DNA of 54,365 nt from Pedobacter borealis DSM 19626 (GTDB taxonomy: Bacteria; Bacteroidota; Bacteroidia; Sphingobacteriales; Sphingobacteriaceae): assembly GCF_000708285.2 (NCBI RefSeq), contig NZ_JAUG01000022.1, positions 1 to 54,365 of the forward strand. The letters are read 5' to 3'. Shown piece after piece: positions 25,674 to 34,006 of the stretch (position 1 is its first letter; each line of letters begins with the position of its first letter). The notes below the pieces were generated by a model. That model made no database searches, was not told the origin of the DNA, and saw only the letters and a program-made list of their open reading frames with translations. A program made the translations under genes and the position numbers.

Positions 25674-26198
25674 CAAAAGTTTTTACATTATTAATTAGGT
25701 AATGTTTTGTTTAAGGTAGGGAGGTAGAACTTGGTTTTACTTCCCTTTTTTGATTAGGATTTAATTGGATGTAAGGGTTTTAGGATCCAAATTTCAGTGC
25801 GATGTGATTTGGAAAGCAAGGTTCTGTTTTTCAATTAACGTTAGTCCCGCTTTACGCTAAATCTTTTTAACTGCCCTTCGACTACGCTCAGGGTGACAGC
25901 TAAAAAGTATATCGCTGCAATCGGGTTTACTTATCCAGGTAATAATCAATAAACTAATTTATCCTTCTATTAATGACAAAAAAGAAGATGGTATATCATA
26001 AAGACAATTTCAGCTCAAATACTGTCATGTTGAGCCTGTCGAAACGAACACCTTAAGAGTATTTAGACAGGTCCTTCGACAGGCTCTCCACAGGAGTCCT
26101 TTGGACAGGATGACAAATCTATATTTATGACATAACCTTTCCTTAGATTGCAACTAAGTGTTTTTTTATTAAAATAGCGTCCCATGTTGAATATTTAT
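25674..26198. repeat. Gene-free region with terminator and inverted repeats
   Basis: After the ferritin-gene terminator, 25871-25899 holds CCCTTCGACTACGCTCAGGG, part of the common GTGACAG-tailed repeat. 26023-26116 is an inverted-repeat unit that opens TGTCATGTTGAGCCTGTCGA and closes with TTCGACAGGCTC and GGATGACAAA. No coding potential. Confidence 0.6.
25719..25751 (+). terminator. Terminator of the ferritin-like operon
   Basis: GGGAGGTA at 25719-25726 pairs with TACTTCCC at 25738-25745 (one G-U), followed by six Ts. Confidence 0.7.
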
Positions 26199-27323
26199 TT
26201 AGTAAGTGATCACCTGTTCTTCCAAATGCTCAGGTAAATCCCTGTAGTTATATTTCTGTCCGCGTAACTGAGGTTCGAAACCGGCAGCCTTAATAGATTG
26301 CTGGATACCATTCGCAGTGAAACGGTGTGGTGCACCGGCAGCCGATACTACATTTTCTTCGATCATAATCGATCCAAAATCATTTGCACCTGCATGTAAA
26401 CAAAGCTGTGCGGTTGCTTTACCAACGGTTAACCAACTGGCTTGAATGTTCTTAATATTAGGCAACATAATGCGGCTCAAGGCAATCATGCGGATATATT
26501 CATCAGCAGTTACATTGTTGCTGATGCCGCGGAGTCTTTTTAATAAAGTTCCGTCATCCTGGAAAGGCCATGGAATAAAAGCCAAGAATCCGTTTGCATC
26601 AGCAGGTTTTTCGCTCTGTACCTGACGGATCCATACCAAATGTTCAAAACGCTCTTCAATGGTTTCTACGTGTCCAAACATCATGGTTGCTGATGTGGTA
26701 ATATCTAATTGATGGCATGCACGCATTACATCAAGCCATTCCTGTCCACCACATTTTCCTTTTGAAATTAAACGCCTTACGCGGTCATTTAAAATTTCTG
26801 CACCTGCACCAGGAAGCGAATCCATTCCTGCTTCTTTTAACGCTTTTAACACTTCAGTATGCGTCATTCCTTCCAGCTTTGCAACATGTGCAATTTCCGG
26901 CGGGCCCAAAGTATGTAATTTTAAATCAGGATATAATTCTTTTAGTTTTTTGAAAAGATCCGCATAAAAGGCTAAACCTAAATCCGGGTGGTGACCGCCC
27001 TGTAATAATAACTGATCTCCACCTAAACGGAAAGTTTCTTCAATTTTTACCTTATAGGTTTCGATATCAGTAATATAACTTTCATCATGGCCAGGCCTGC
27101 GGAAGAAATTACAGAATTTACAATTGGCAATACAAACGTTGGTCGTATTTACATTACGGTCGATCTGCCAGGTTACTTTGCCACTGGGTACCTGAATTTT
27201 CCTTAATTCATTCGCTACAAACATCAACGATGCCGTATCGGCATGATGGTATAAATGTACTCCTTCTTCAAGGCTTAAAAAATCGAAATGTAATGCCCGT
27301 TGCAGTAAATCGGCTGTATTCAT
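26199..27323 (-). CDS. mqnC: Cyclic dehypoxanthine futalosine synthase (radical SAM)
   Basis: Catalyses the radical cyclisation of dehypoxanthine futalosine in the futalosine route to menaquinone. The 374-residue protein has the radical SAM cysteines C64, C68 and C71 (CIANCKFC), preceded by WQIDRNVNTTNV. It also has the family segments LLLQGGHHPDLGL, SLPGAGAEILNDRVR, TSATMMFGHVETIEER and AFIPWPFQDDGT. These fit MqnC better than its paralogue MqnE. The gene stands alone; the other mqn genes are not here. A TATCTTTG box lies 5 bp before the ATG. Confidence 0.9.
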   Translation of the reverse strand: MNTADLLQRALHFDFLSLEEGVHLYHHADTASLMFVANELRKIQVPSGKVTWQIDRNVNTTNVCIANCKFCNFFRRPGHDESYITDIETYKVKIEETFRLGGDQLLLQGGHHPDLGLAFYADLFKKLKELYPDLKLHTLGPPEIAHVAKLEGMTHTEVLKALKEAGMDSLPGAGAEILNDRVRRLISKGKCGGQEWLDVMRACHQLDITTSATMMFGHVETIEERFEHLVWIRQVQSEKPADANGFLAFIPWPFQDDGTLLKRLRGISNNVTADEYIRMIALSRIMLPNIKNIQASWLTVGKATAQLCLHAGANDFGSIMIEENVVSAAGAPHRFTANGIQQSIKAAGFEPQLRGQKYNYRDLPEHLEEQVITY

Positions 27324-27475
27324 ACCACAAAGATAAGGAAAAGGGAGGGAAGGTTGAGGGGCTAAGGTTTAAGGTTTGTCAAAAAAATAACAAACGCAGT
27401 TAATACATCAAAATCTATTAAATCTTCCTCATCAGTGAAATCATTTATTATATCTTTACGGTTCTAAAAATTAAT

Positions 27476-28720
27476 ATGGTAGATTTTAATCGTTTTACAC
27501 TTGCCAATGGTTTAAAAGTTTTGGTGCATGAAGATGCGACAACGCCAATGGCAGTTTTAAATATTTTATATGATGTTGGTGCCCGTGACGAGGATCCTGA
27601 AAAAACCGGTTTTGCGCATTTATTTGAACATTTAATGTTCGGCGGATCGGTAAATATTCCAAATTATGATGAGCCTTTGCAACGGGTAGGTGGTGAAAAC
27701 AACGCTTTTACGAGCAATGATATTACCAATTACTACATCACGCTGCCTGCAGAAAACATAGAAACGGCATTTTGGTTGGAAAGCGATCGTATGCTGAGCC
27801 TGGCTTTTTCTGAAAAGAGTTTAGATACGCAAAGAAACGTCGTGAGTGAGGAGTTTAAGCAACGTTATCTTAACCAGCCCTATGGCGATGTTTGGTTAAA
27901 GTTGCGTCCGCTGGCTTATAAAAAGCACTCTTACCGCTGGGCAACTATCGGAAAAGAGCTTTCGCATATCGAAAACGCCACTATGGACGATGTAAAGGCG
28001 TTTTTCAAAAAACACTATACACCACAAAATGCAATTTTGGTTGTGGGTGGAAATGTGAAAACTGAAGATGTAAAAAAACTGGCTGAAAAATGGTTCGAAC
28101 CGATCCCTGCGGGAGAGAAGTACAACCGTGATTTGGTTCAGGAAGAGCCGCAAACAGAAGCGAGACAAGAAACCGTGAAGGCAAATGTGCCTTTAAATGC
28201 GATTTATATGGCTTTTAAAATGCCAGGGCGCTTAAATCAGGATTATTATGCCTTTGATTTATTATCTGATATTTTATCACGTGGGCAGTCTTCGCGCTTG
28301 TATAATAGCTTGTTGAAAGAACAGAAACTTTTTAGTGATATCAATGCCTACATTTCGAGCAGTTTAGATCCGGGTTTGTTTATAGTTGAAGGTAAACTGG
28401 TAGAAGGAGTAACAACCGAAACTGCAGAAAAAGCAATCTGGGCTGAACTGGATAAATTAAAAGCAGAACTGGTTTCAGATGCTGAATTAACAAAAGTAAA
28501 GAACAAAGTAGAATCGGTGCTTGTTTTTTCTGAAATGAGTTTATTGGATAAAGCAATGAACCTGGCTTATTATGAGCTTTTAGGTGATGCCACTTTACTA
28601 AACCAGGAAACTGAAGAATTTTTAAAGGTTAAAGCAGAAGATATAAAACGGATCTCTAACGAAACTTTCCAACCAAATTCATCATCAACTTTATATTATT
28701 TAACTGAAGAAAATGCTTAA
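27476..28720 (+). CDS. M16-family zinc metallopeptidase, catalytic subunit
   Basis: A 414-residue peptidase with the inverted zinc motif HLFEH (H48, E51, H52) and the downstream EEFKQRYLNQPYG segment that supplies the third ligand. It is of the compact bacterial type (mitochondrial processing peptidase-like, about 45 kDa) that works with a partner subunit. No signal peptide is visible. The start of the partner gene overlaps its end by 8 bp. Likely to degrade peptides; the substrate is unknown. A TATCTTTA box lies 17 bp upstream of the ATG. Confidence 0.93.
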   Translation: MVDFNRFTLANGLKVLVHEDATTPMAVLNILYDVGARDEDPEKTGFAHLFEHLMFGGSVNIPNYDEPLQRVGGENNAFTSNDITNYYITLPAENIETAFWLESDRMLSLAFSEKSLDTQRNVVSEEFKQRYLNQPYGDVWLKLRPLAYKKHSYRWATIGKELSHIENATMDDVKAFFKKHYTPQNAILVVGGNVKTEDVKKLAEKWFEPIPAGEKYNRDLVQEEPQTEARQETVKANVPLNAIYMAFKMPGRLNQDYYAFDLLSDILSRGQSSRLYNSLLKEQKLFSDINAYISSSLDPGLFIVEGKLVEGVTTETAEKAIWAELDKLKAELVSDAELTKVKNKVESVLVFSEMSLLDKAMNLAYYELLGDATLLNQETEEFLKVKAEDIKRISNETFQPNSSSTLYYLTEENA

Positions 28721-29984
28721 CAGACAACAGGCGCCTGATTTTAAGCAGGTATCGACAATAAATTTTATCCATCCAGAAAAAAAAGCATTGGATAACGGTG
28801 TGCCCGTTTTTACAATCTATTCCGGAGAACAGGATCTGGTACGTATCGAATTTATTTTCGAAAACGTAAACTGGAAGCTCGAAAAACCGTTACAGGCCAT
28901 TGCGGTAAGCGCATTGATCAATAATGGAACAAATAAATTATCGGCGAAAGAAATAGCCGAACAAATTGATTTTTATGGTGCATTTTTTCAAACAGAATAT
29001 GTCCAGGATCAATCTTCGGTTACACTATACACTTTAAATAAACATTTACGCTCGGTACTGCCGATTGTGAAGGATATTTTATCAGAAAGCCAGTTTCCAC
29101 AGCATGAACTTGATATTTACATTCAAAACCAAAAGCAAAAGCTACAGGTAAACCTGAAGAAAAACGATGTTCTTTCGAGAAAAGAATTTGCACAGGCTTT
29201 ATTTGGCGATACAGCTTACGGGGTAAACATAAAAGCAGCGCATTACGATGCATTGAAGCGCGAAGATCTGGTTGATTACTTTAAGGCCGCATACGCACCA
29301 AATAATTGTACTATTATTGTTTCAGGTAAGTTTGACGATGTTAGCTTTAACCTGCTGAACGATACTTTTGGACAAGATTGGGAAAAAAGTAATGCGGTAA
29401 AGAACAGTTTCAATTTTACTCCAACAAAAAAACAATTTGTTTATACGGAAAAGCCAGAAGCTTTACAGTCTGCGATCAGAATTGGTCAGTTGGCCATTAA
29501 CCGTAAACATGAAGATTTTTCTGGTCTTCAGATTTTAAATACCGTTTTAGGTGGATACTTTGGCTCGCGTTTAATGAATAACATCCGTGAAGATAAAGGT
29601 TACACTTACGGTATTGGTTCTGGGATTTCTTCGCTACAACAGGCCGGTTATCTTTTTATTGCTACTGAAGTTGGTGCGGATGTTTGTTCGGCTGCATTAA
29701 CTGAGATTTACAAAGAAATAGCGCTATTGAAAAATGAGCTGGTAGGGGAAGAAGAGCTGGATCTGGTTCGGAACTACATGTTGGGTTCGATGTTGGGCAG
29801 TTTGGAGAATGTATTCTCACACGCCGATAAATTCAAGAACATTTATTTCGCAGGATTGGACTACGATTACTATACTAAATATATCGAGAAGGTTAAAACC
29901 ATTACTGCCGAAGAATTACTTGCCTTGGCGAACAAATACCTAACAACCGATCATTTTACCGAGGTGGTGATAGGGAAGAAATAA
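28713..29984 (+). CDS. M16-family peptidase, non-catalytic partner subunit
   Basis: A 423-residue homologue of the preceding gene without the HxxEH motif: the matching region reads AIAVSALINNGTNKLSAKEI. It keeps the substrate-binding R/Y pair in YFGSRLMNNIREDKGYTYGI. This is the usual split-chain arrangement, in which an active and an inactive subunit form a clam-shell heterodimer. The 8-bp overlap with the catalytic gene supports co-translation and a fixed stoichiometry. No signal peptide is seen. Confidence 0.92.
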   Translation: MLNRQQAPDFKQVSTINFIHPEKKALDNGVPVFTIYSGEQDLVRIEFIFENVNWKLEKPLQAIAVSALINNGTNKLSAKEIAEQIDFYGAFFQTEYVQDQSSVTLYTLNKHLRSVLPIVKDILSESQFPQHELDIYIQNQKQKLQVNLKKNDVLSRKEFAQALFGDTAYGVNIKAAHYDALKREDLVDYFKAAYAPNNCTIIVSGKFDDVSFNLLNDTFGQDWEKSNAVKNSFNFTPTKKQFVYTEKPEALQSAIRIGQLAINRKHEDFSGLQILNTVLGGYFGSRLMNNIREDKGYTYGIGSGISSLQQAGYLFIATEVGADVCSAALTEIYKEIALLKNELVGEEELDLVRNYMLGSMLGSLENVFSHADKFKNIYFAGLDYDYYTKYIEKVKTITAEELLALANKYLTTDHFTEVVIGKK

Positions 29985-30000
29985 TTATAAATATCCCCCG

Positions 30001-30220
30001 CTATTCGACTGAAGCGTAGCGAAATGGATAGATCTATCCATATAGATTTTGCTTCGCAGAGAATCTTCGGGTTCTCGGCTTCGTTACACTCCGCTACCAT
30101 TGACAGGTTCCTAAAGAAAGGTCGTCATTGCGAGGCACGAAGCAATCTTAATGCGCACGCTAGTAGCGATCGTTGTAAGATTGCTTCGTCGGCTGAAAAA
30201 GCCTTCTCGCAATGACGATT
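30001..30220. repeat. Inverted-repeat unit plus 98-bp palindromic repeat
   Basis: 30001-30106 is a degraded TCGACTGAAGCGTAGCGAAA unit with its inverted closing arm (CTTCGTTACACTCCG). 30123-30220 is a palindromic unit, CGTCATTGCGAGGCACGAAG at the left and TTCTCGCAATGACG at the right. It matches the window's right end (54268-54365) at 97 of 98 positions, the one difference being C versus A in GAGGCACG. A short open frame over these units is not a gene. Confidence 0.85.
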
Positions 30221-30327
30221 CCTCGCAGCTTACAATACGCTAAATACTTATGTCATTTATATTGATTTTTACAAAATAAATTACCCCTCGAAATGACGAC
30301 TTTTTCGGTTTGTTATTCTTTTATTAA

Positions 30328-30609
30328 CTACCTATACTGGCATAAATATGCCGTTTGAACGCTTGTTTTTACTTTAAAAGATGAGTTTGCAGGCACTTCA
30401 AAATTACTACCAGCTTTAATGCTTTGCCAATCTGTAGTACCTGGTAAAAGCGCTGTTAGTTCACCCTCTATAACATGCATAATTTCTTTCTGAGCTGTTC
30501 CAAAAGTATATTCTCCCGGGTTTATAACGCCGACAGTCGATTTTCCTTCAGCGGTTTCATAGCCTAACGATTTAACCTTGCCATCAAAATATTGGTTTTC
30601 AGTAATCAT
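30328..30609 (-). CDS. ppnP: Pyrimidine/purine nucleoside phosphorylase (PpnP, DUF1255)
   Basis: A 93-residue small cupin-like protein that phosphorolyses many nucleosides to the base and ribose 1-phosphate. NQYFDGKVKSLGYETAEGKS is followed by TVGVINPGEYTFGTAQKEIM and the closing FKVKTSVQTAYLCQYR, which match the PpnP/YaiE family closely in length and sequence. It lies 34 bp downstream of the hydroxylase-like gene on the same strand, so an operon is possible, but no functional link is known. Confidence 0.92.
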   Translation of the reverse strand: MITENQYFDGKVKSLGYETAEGKSTVGVINPGEYTFGTAQKEIMHVIEGELTALLPGTTDWQSIKAGSNFEVPANSSFKVKTSVQTAYLCQYR

Positions 30610-30643
30610 ATGCTAATTTATAAAGAATTTCCGTTAACTCATC

Positions 30644-31651
30644 TTATGAGTTGACCATTTCAGTTTTGTAGTTTTTCAAATATTCCGATCTCACTATTTT
30701 AGCCGTTTTATGGTCTTTAGTATGGCTCCATCCGGGAGGCATAAAGATGTATAGAAACTTGTTTTTAATACCTGGTGCACGCCAAACATCTTTGGCCAGG
30801 AGAACGATTTCGCCAAAATAAGCATCTAAAAAGCTGTGTTTTTTCATTTCCCGGGTAATACCATATTCAATTTTTATTGTTTTGTCTTCTTCCTGATAGG
30901 TTTTAAAGACATGGTCCCAGATGGGTAGCAGGTTGCAGAAATTGGTATCCATATACAATGCATTCTTGGCATGGTGTACACGATGATGAGAAGGAGTAAG
31001 GATGATTTTATTTAAAAATCCAAACCGGCCATCTTTAGAAATGTTTTCCCCAATGTGGATAAAAGATCCCCAAAAACCATCGATAAACATGATTAAAAAA
31101 AGCAGGGCAGGGCTAACGCCCAAAAGAATACATGTTGTTGTTCTAATGAGGTCGGCGTAAGGTGCTTCCAGAAAAAAATGTGCAAAATTTACCGATAAGT
31201 TCATGGTTTCGGGTGCGTGATGGGTGGAGTGCAAACACCAAAAAAGCCTTACTTTATGCGCTAAAAAATGATAAATAAAATGCCCGAATTCCCAGATCAC
31301 GTACCCGTATATCAGCCAGTACCAGGTAATCTCTGTTTTAAAAATGGCGTATTTGCCAAATAAACCGATACAGATAGACACCATTCCAATGGAAATAATG
31401 CGGCCAATAAAAGAATTAATCACCAGTGAAAAGAAAGAAATCCGGTAATCAACCACTTTAAAACGGCGGTAAAATGCCATCCTGATGATTTCAAAAACCA
31501 ATAAAAAGGGAATCAAAGGCCCCATAAGCGCACTAATGCCATTCCAGCTCATAAACTGGCTATAGTCATTGGTTTGCAGTAGTTTTAACAGTGCTGGTAA
31601 GCCGAAAAATCCAACAAGCCATTCCTTTACGCCTTCAAGAAAATCTATCAT
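30644..31651 (-). CDS. Sterol desaturase / fatty-acid hydroxylase superfamily protein
   Basis: An integral-membrane diiron oxygenase-like protein of 335 residues with at least four hydrophobic stretches. The histidine clusters are complete: H124, H128 and H132 (HFIYHFLAH), H141, H144 and H145 (HSTHH), and H222, H223, H226 and H227 (HHRVHH). The C-terminal part is amphipathic and positively charged. Members hydroxylate or desaturate lipids such as sphingolipid bases, sterols or carotenoids. Pedobacter-like bacteria make sphingolipids, but the substrate here is unknown. Confidence 0.88.
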   Translation of the reverse strand: MIDFLEGVKEWLVGFFGLPALLKLLQTNDYSQFMSWNGISALMGPLIPFLLVFEIIRMAFYRRFKVVDYRISFFSLVINSFIGRIISIGMVSICIGLFGKYAIFKTEITWYWLIYGYVIWEFGHFIYHFLAHKVRLFWCLHSTHHAPETMNLSVNFAHFFLEAPYADLIRTTTCILLGVSPALLFLIMFIDGFWGSFIHIGENISKDGRFGFLNKIILTPSHHRVHHAKNALYMDTNFCNLLPIWDHVFKTYQEEDKTIKIEYGITREMKKHSFLDAYFGEIVLLAKDVWRAPGIKNKFLYIFMPPGWSHTKDHKTAKIVRSEYLKNYKTEMVNS

Positions 31652-31840
31652 CTTATTATATTTGGTTGTTGAAATTATATAAAACTAAAATTTTATTCAA
31701 ATAATTTCGCTAAATAGCTACGTCATTGTTACCATATACTTATTAAAGCTTAGTTTTTGCTTTGTGATGATTGCGATTGTCAGACAAGCTCAATATTTAA
31801 GCATTTTTATCATTATACTTTTATATTCCCTCAATTTTCG

Positions 31841-31848
31841 TATCTTTG
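31841..31848 (+). promoter_or_regulatory. Putative guaB -7 box (TATCTTTG)
   Basis: Exact TAnnTTTG, 32 bp upstream of the guaB ATG. It lies inside the open frame upstream of that ATG, so it also argues that the longer start is not used. No obvious purine-responsive element. Confidence 0.6.
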
Positions 31849-31880
31849 CCTGGCAAATAATAAATCCTAATTTATTTGCT

Positions 31881-33350
31881 ATGCAACTCGATTCCACAAA
31901 GTTTATTGCCACAGGTTTAACGTATGACGACGTACTTCTAGTACCTGCATATTCCGAAATTCTGCCCCGTGAAGTAAATACAGCCACTTTTTTAACAAAA
32001 AAAATTAAACTTAATGTTCCATTGATTTCTGCAGCGATGGATACTGTAACAGAAGCCGAACTAGCCATTGCCATTGCGCAAAATGGTGGTATTGGTATGT
32101 TACATAAAAACATGACCATAGAAAGACAAGCCGAAGAAGTACGTAAGGTTAAACGTTCTGAAAGCGGTATGATCCAGGATCCGGTTACTTTATTGGAAAC
32201 AGCTGTTGTGTCCGATGCTTTCAAGATTATGAAAGAGCATAAAATTGGTGGTATTCCTGTTGTAAGCAGCGACAATAAATTGGTGGGTATTATTACAAAT
32301 AGGGATTTACGTTTCCAAAAGGATATGAAAAGACCGATTTCTGAGGTAATGACTAAAGAAAATTTAATCATTGCACCAGAAGGTACTACTTTGGTTCAGG
32401 CAGAGGAAATTCTTCAGAACCATAAAATCGAGAAACTTCCTGTAGTGAGCAAAGATGGTTACTTAAGCGGTTTAATTACTTTTAAAGATATTTCGAAGGT
32501 TAAAAATTACCCTGCCGCCTGTAAAGATGAACGCGGTCGTTTACGTGTAGGCGCTGCTGTTGGTGTAACCGCTGATACTATACAACGTGTTGATGCCTTA
32601 GTTCATGCCGGTGTTGATGTAATTACCATTGATACTGCTCATGGTCACTCAAAAGGAGTAGTTGATAAGTTAAAAGAAGTTAAAGCTAAATATCCTGATT
32701 TGCAGGTTATCGTTGGAAATATTGCTACCGGAGCTGCTGCAAAATTCTTAGCCGATGCTGGTGCTGATGCCGTTAAAGTTGGTATTGGTCCTGGTTCTAT
32801 CTGTACAACAAGAATTATTGCTGGCGTTGGTGTTCCTCAATTATATGCGGTTTACGAATGTGCCAAAGCTTTAAAAGGCACAGGTGTTCCTGTTATTGCC
32901 GATGGTGGTATTAAACATACAGGTGATATTGCCAAAGCAATTGCTTCTGGAGCAAGTACAGTAATGGCAGGTTCGTTATTTGCAGGAGTTGAAGAATCGC
33001 CAGGCGAAACCATTATCTACGAAGGACGTAAATTTAAATCTTACCGTGGAATGGGCTCAATTGAAGCAATGGAGCAGGGTTCTAAAGACCGTTATTTCCA
33101 GGATGTAGAAGATGATATTAAAAAGTTGGTTCCAGAAGGTATTGTAGGCCGTGTGCCATTTAAGGGTACCTTAGCAGAAGTAATGTATCAGTATATTGGC
33201 GGTTTACGTGCAAGTATGGGTTATTGCGGAGCAGCAAGTATCGAGGCGTTACAAGAAGCACAATTTGTGCAGATTACTGCAGCAGGTATGCGCGAAAGCC
33301 ATCCACACGATATTACGATTACTAAAGAAGCACCAAATTATACCAGATAA
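31881..33350 (+). CDS. guaB: Inosine-5'-monophosphate dehydrogenase
   Basis: Oxidises IMP to XMP with NAD, the committed step to guanine nucleotides. The 489 residues have the TIM barrel with [19 protein letters not shown], tandem CBS domains ([33 protein letters not shown]), the catalytic loop [15 protein letters not shown] and the [10 protein letters not shown] flap. The frame is open 39 codons upstream with a hydrophobic sequence, but that part contains the promoter box and lacks family similarity, so the start is MQLDSTKF. A strong terminator follows after a repeat. Confidence 0.96.
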   Translation: MQLDSTKFIATGLTYDDVLLVPAYSEILPREVNTATFLTKKIKLNVPLISAAMDTVTEAELAIAIAQNGGIGMLHKNMTIERQAEEVRKVKRSESGMIQDPVTLLETAVVSDAFKIMKEHKIGGIPVVSSDNKLVGIITNRDLRFQKDMKRPISEVMTKENLIIAPEGTTLVQAEEILQNHKIEKLPVVSKDGYLSGLITFKDISKVKNYPAACKDERGRLRVGAAVGVTADTIQRVDALVHAGVDVITIDTAHGHSKGVVDKLKEVKAKYPDLQVIVGNIATGAAAKFLADAGADAVKVGIGPGSICTTRIIAGVGVPQLYAVYECAKALKGTGVPVIADGGIKHTGDIAKAIASGASTVMAGSLFAGVEESPGETIIYEGRKFKSYRGMGSIEAMEQGSKDRYFQDVEDDIKKLVPEGIVGRVPFKGTLAEVMYQYIGGLRASMGYCGAASIEALQEAQFVQITAAGMRESHPHDITITKEAPNYTR

Positions 33351-33479
33351 GGTGTAGGGTAGAGGGTTGAAGGTTTAGGCTTTTAGTAATCTTAAATTAG
33401 GAGAATTTTCCAAGTATTCAAAGTTTAAGAAAAGAAGTTAACATAAAGTCCCCTTTAGGGGATTTAGGGGTAATTAGAG

Positions 33480-33509
33480 CGGGGCATCGTTTACGATAGC
33501 CCCGTTTTT
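33480..33509 (+). terminator. Terminator of guaB
   Basis: CGGGGCATCG at 33480-33489 pairs with CGATAGCCCCG at 33494-33504 (one bulge), with a TTTA loop and TTTTT after it. Confidence 0.78.
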
Positions 33510-33827
33510 AATTTTGAAGTCGGACCTAGCAGGTTTTTATAATCTACAAGATTTAAAATGGAATTAAAATTAAAAAGCTGCTAACTAATTTGGACGTTAC
33601 CCAATCCCGGGAAAACGAGAAAGGGTCAGGCTTTTCAGGGCTACGCTTCGCTCCGGTACCGATTAAACCTGTGAAACAAGCAAGCATATCAAAAATGAAC
33701 AAAAACGGATGCTTAAATCGGTACTAAACCCTTACAATCCTTAACGCGAAACTCACGATTTGGAACCGGATCTATAGGCTTTTAAAATCCAGGCGGGACT
33801 AAAAAATAGAAAAATCACAAAATAAAA

Positions 33828-33857
33828 TTTGGCAGCTAAAATTTTTTAATATATTTG
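33828..33857 (+). promoter_or_regulatory. Promoter of the leader peptide and TonB receptor
   Basis: TTTG at 33828-33831 and TATATTTG at 33850-33857 with an 18-bp spacer, close to the Bacteroidota consensus. Transcription would start near 33863, about 18 nt before the leader ATG and 145 nt before the receptor. Confidence 0.6.
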
Positions 33858-33880
33858 TCGACTAAATCTATAGGATTTAT

Positions 33881-33973
33881 ATGATAATTATGAAAACAAA
33901 TCAAAAAACACGCTCGTATTGTTGTTGTAGCCATTCTAAAACAGTAATCGCATACTTTCGAACGAGTCATTAA
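33881..33973 (+). CDS. Putative leader peptide with three consecutive cysteine codons
   Basis: A 30-codon frame reading MIIMKTNQKTRSYCCCSHSK followed by TVIAYFRTSH and TAA. A second ATG at codon 4 could also be used. The three Cys codons (TGT TGT TGT, 33920-33928) sit mid-peptide. It lies between a promoter and the TonB-receptor ATG, 33 bp before the latter. Its TGTTGTTG tract is complementary to CAACAACA at 33975-33982, close to the receptor start. In mycobacteria, short upstream frames with Cys tracts give cysteine-responsive attenuation; a similar role here is inference. The alternative is a metal-binding microprotein (CCC with two His). Confidence 0.6.
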   Translation: MIIMKTNQKTRSYCCCSHSKTVIAYFRTSH

Positions 33974-34006
33974 TCAACAACATTTAAACAAACTATATAA
34001 CTAATC

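Larger units (their letters stand above)
33351..33880. other. Gene-free region between guaB and the receptor leader
   Basis: 530 bp. In order: a GGTGTAGGGTAGAGGG stutter after the stop, a small palindrome CCCCTTTAGGGG (about 33450-33461), the guaB terminator, then degraded repeat fragments (GGCTACGCTTCGCTCCGGTA, ATCGGTACTAAACCC) and finally the receptor promoter. No further gene is seen. Confidence 0.5.

Noticed and set aside
30024..30215. A 63-codon open frame
   Set aside because: Entirely repeat sequence, including most of the 98-bp unit.
31764..31880. A hydrophobic 39-codon extension of guaB suggesting a membrane anchor
   Set aside because: The -7 box lies inside it and IMP dehydrogenase begins at the internal ATG.
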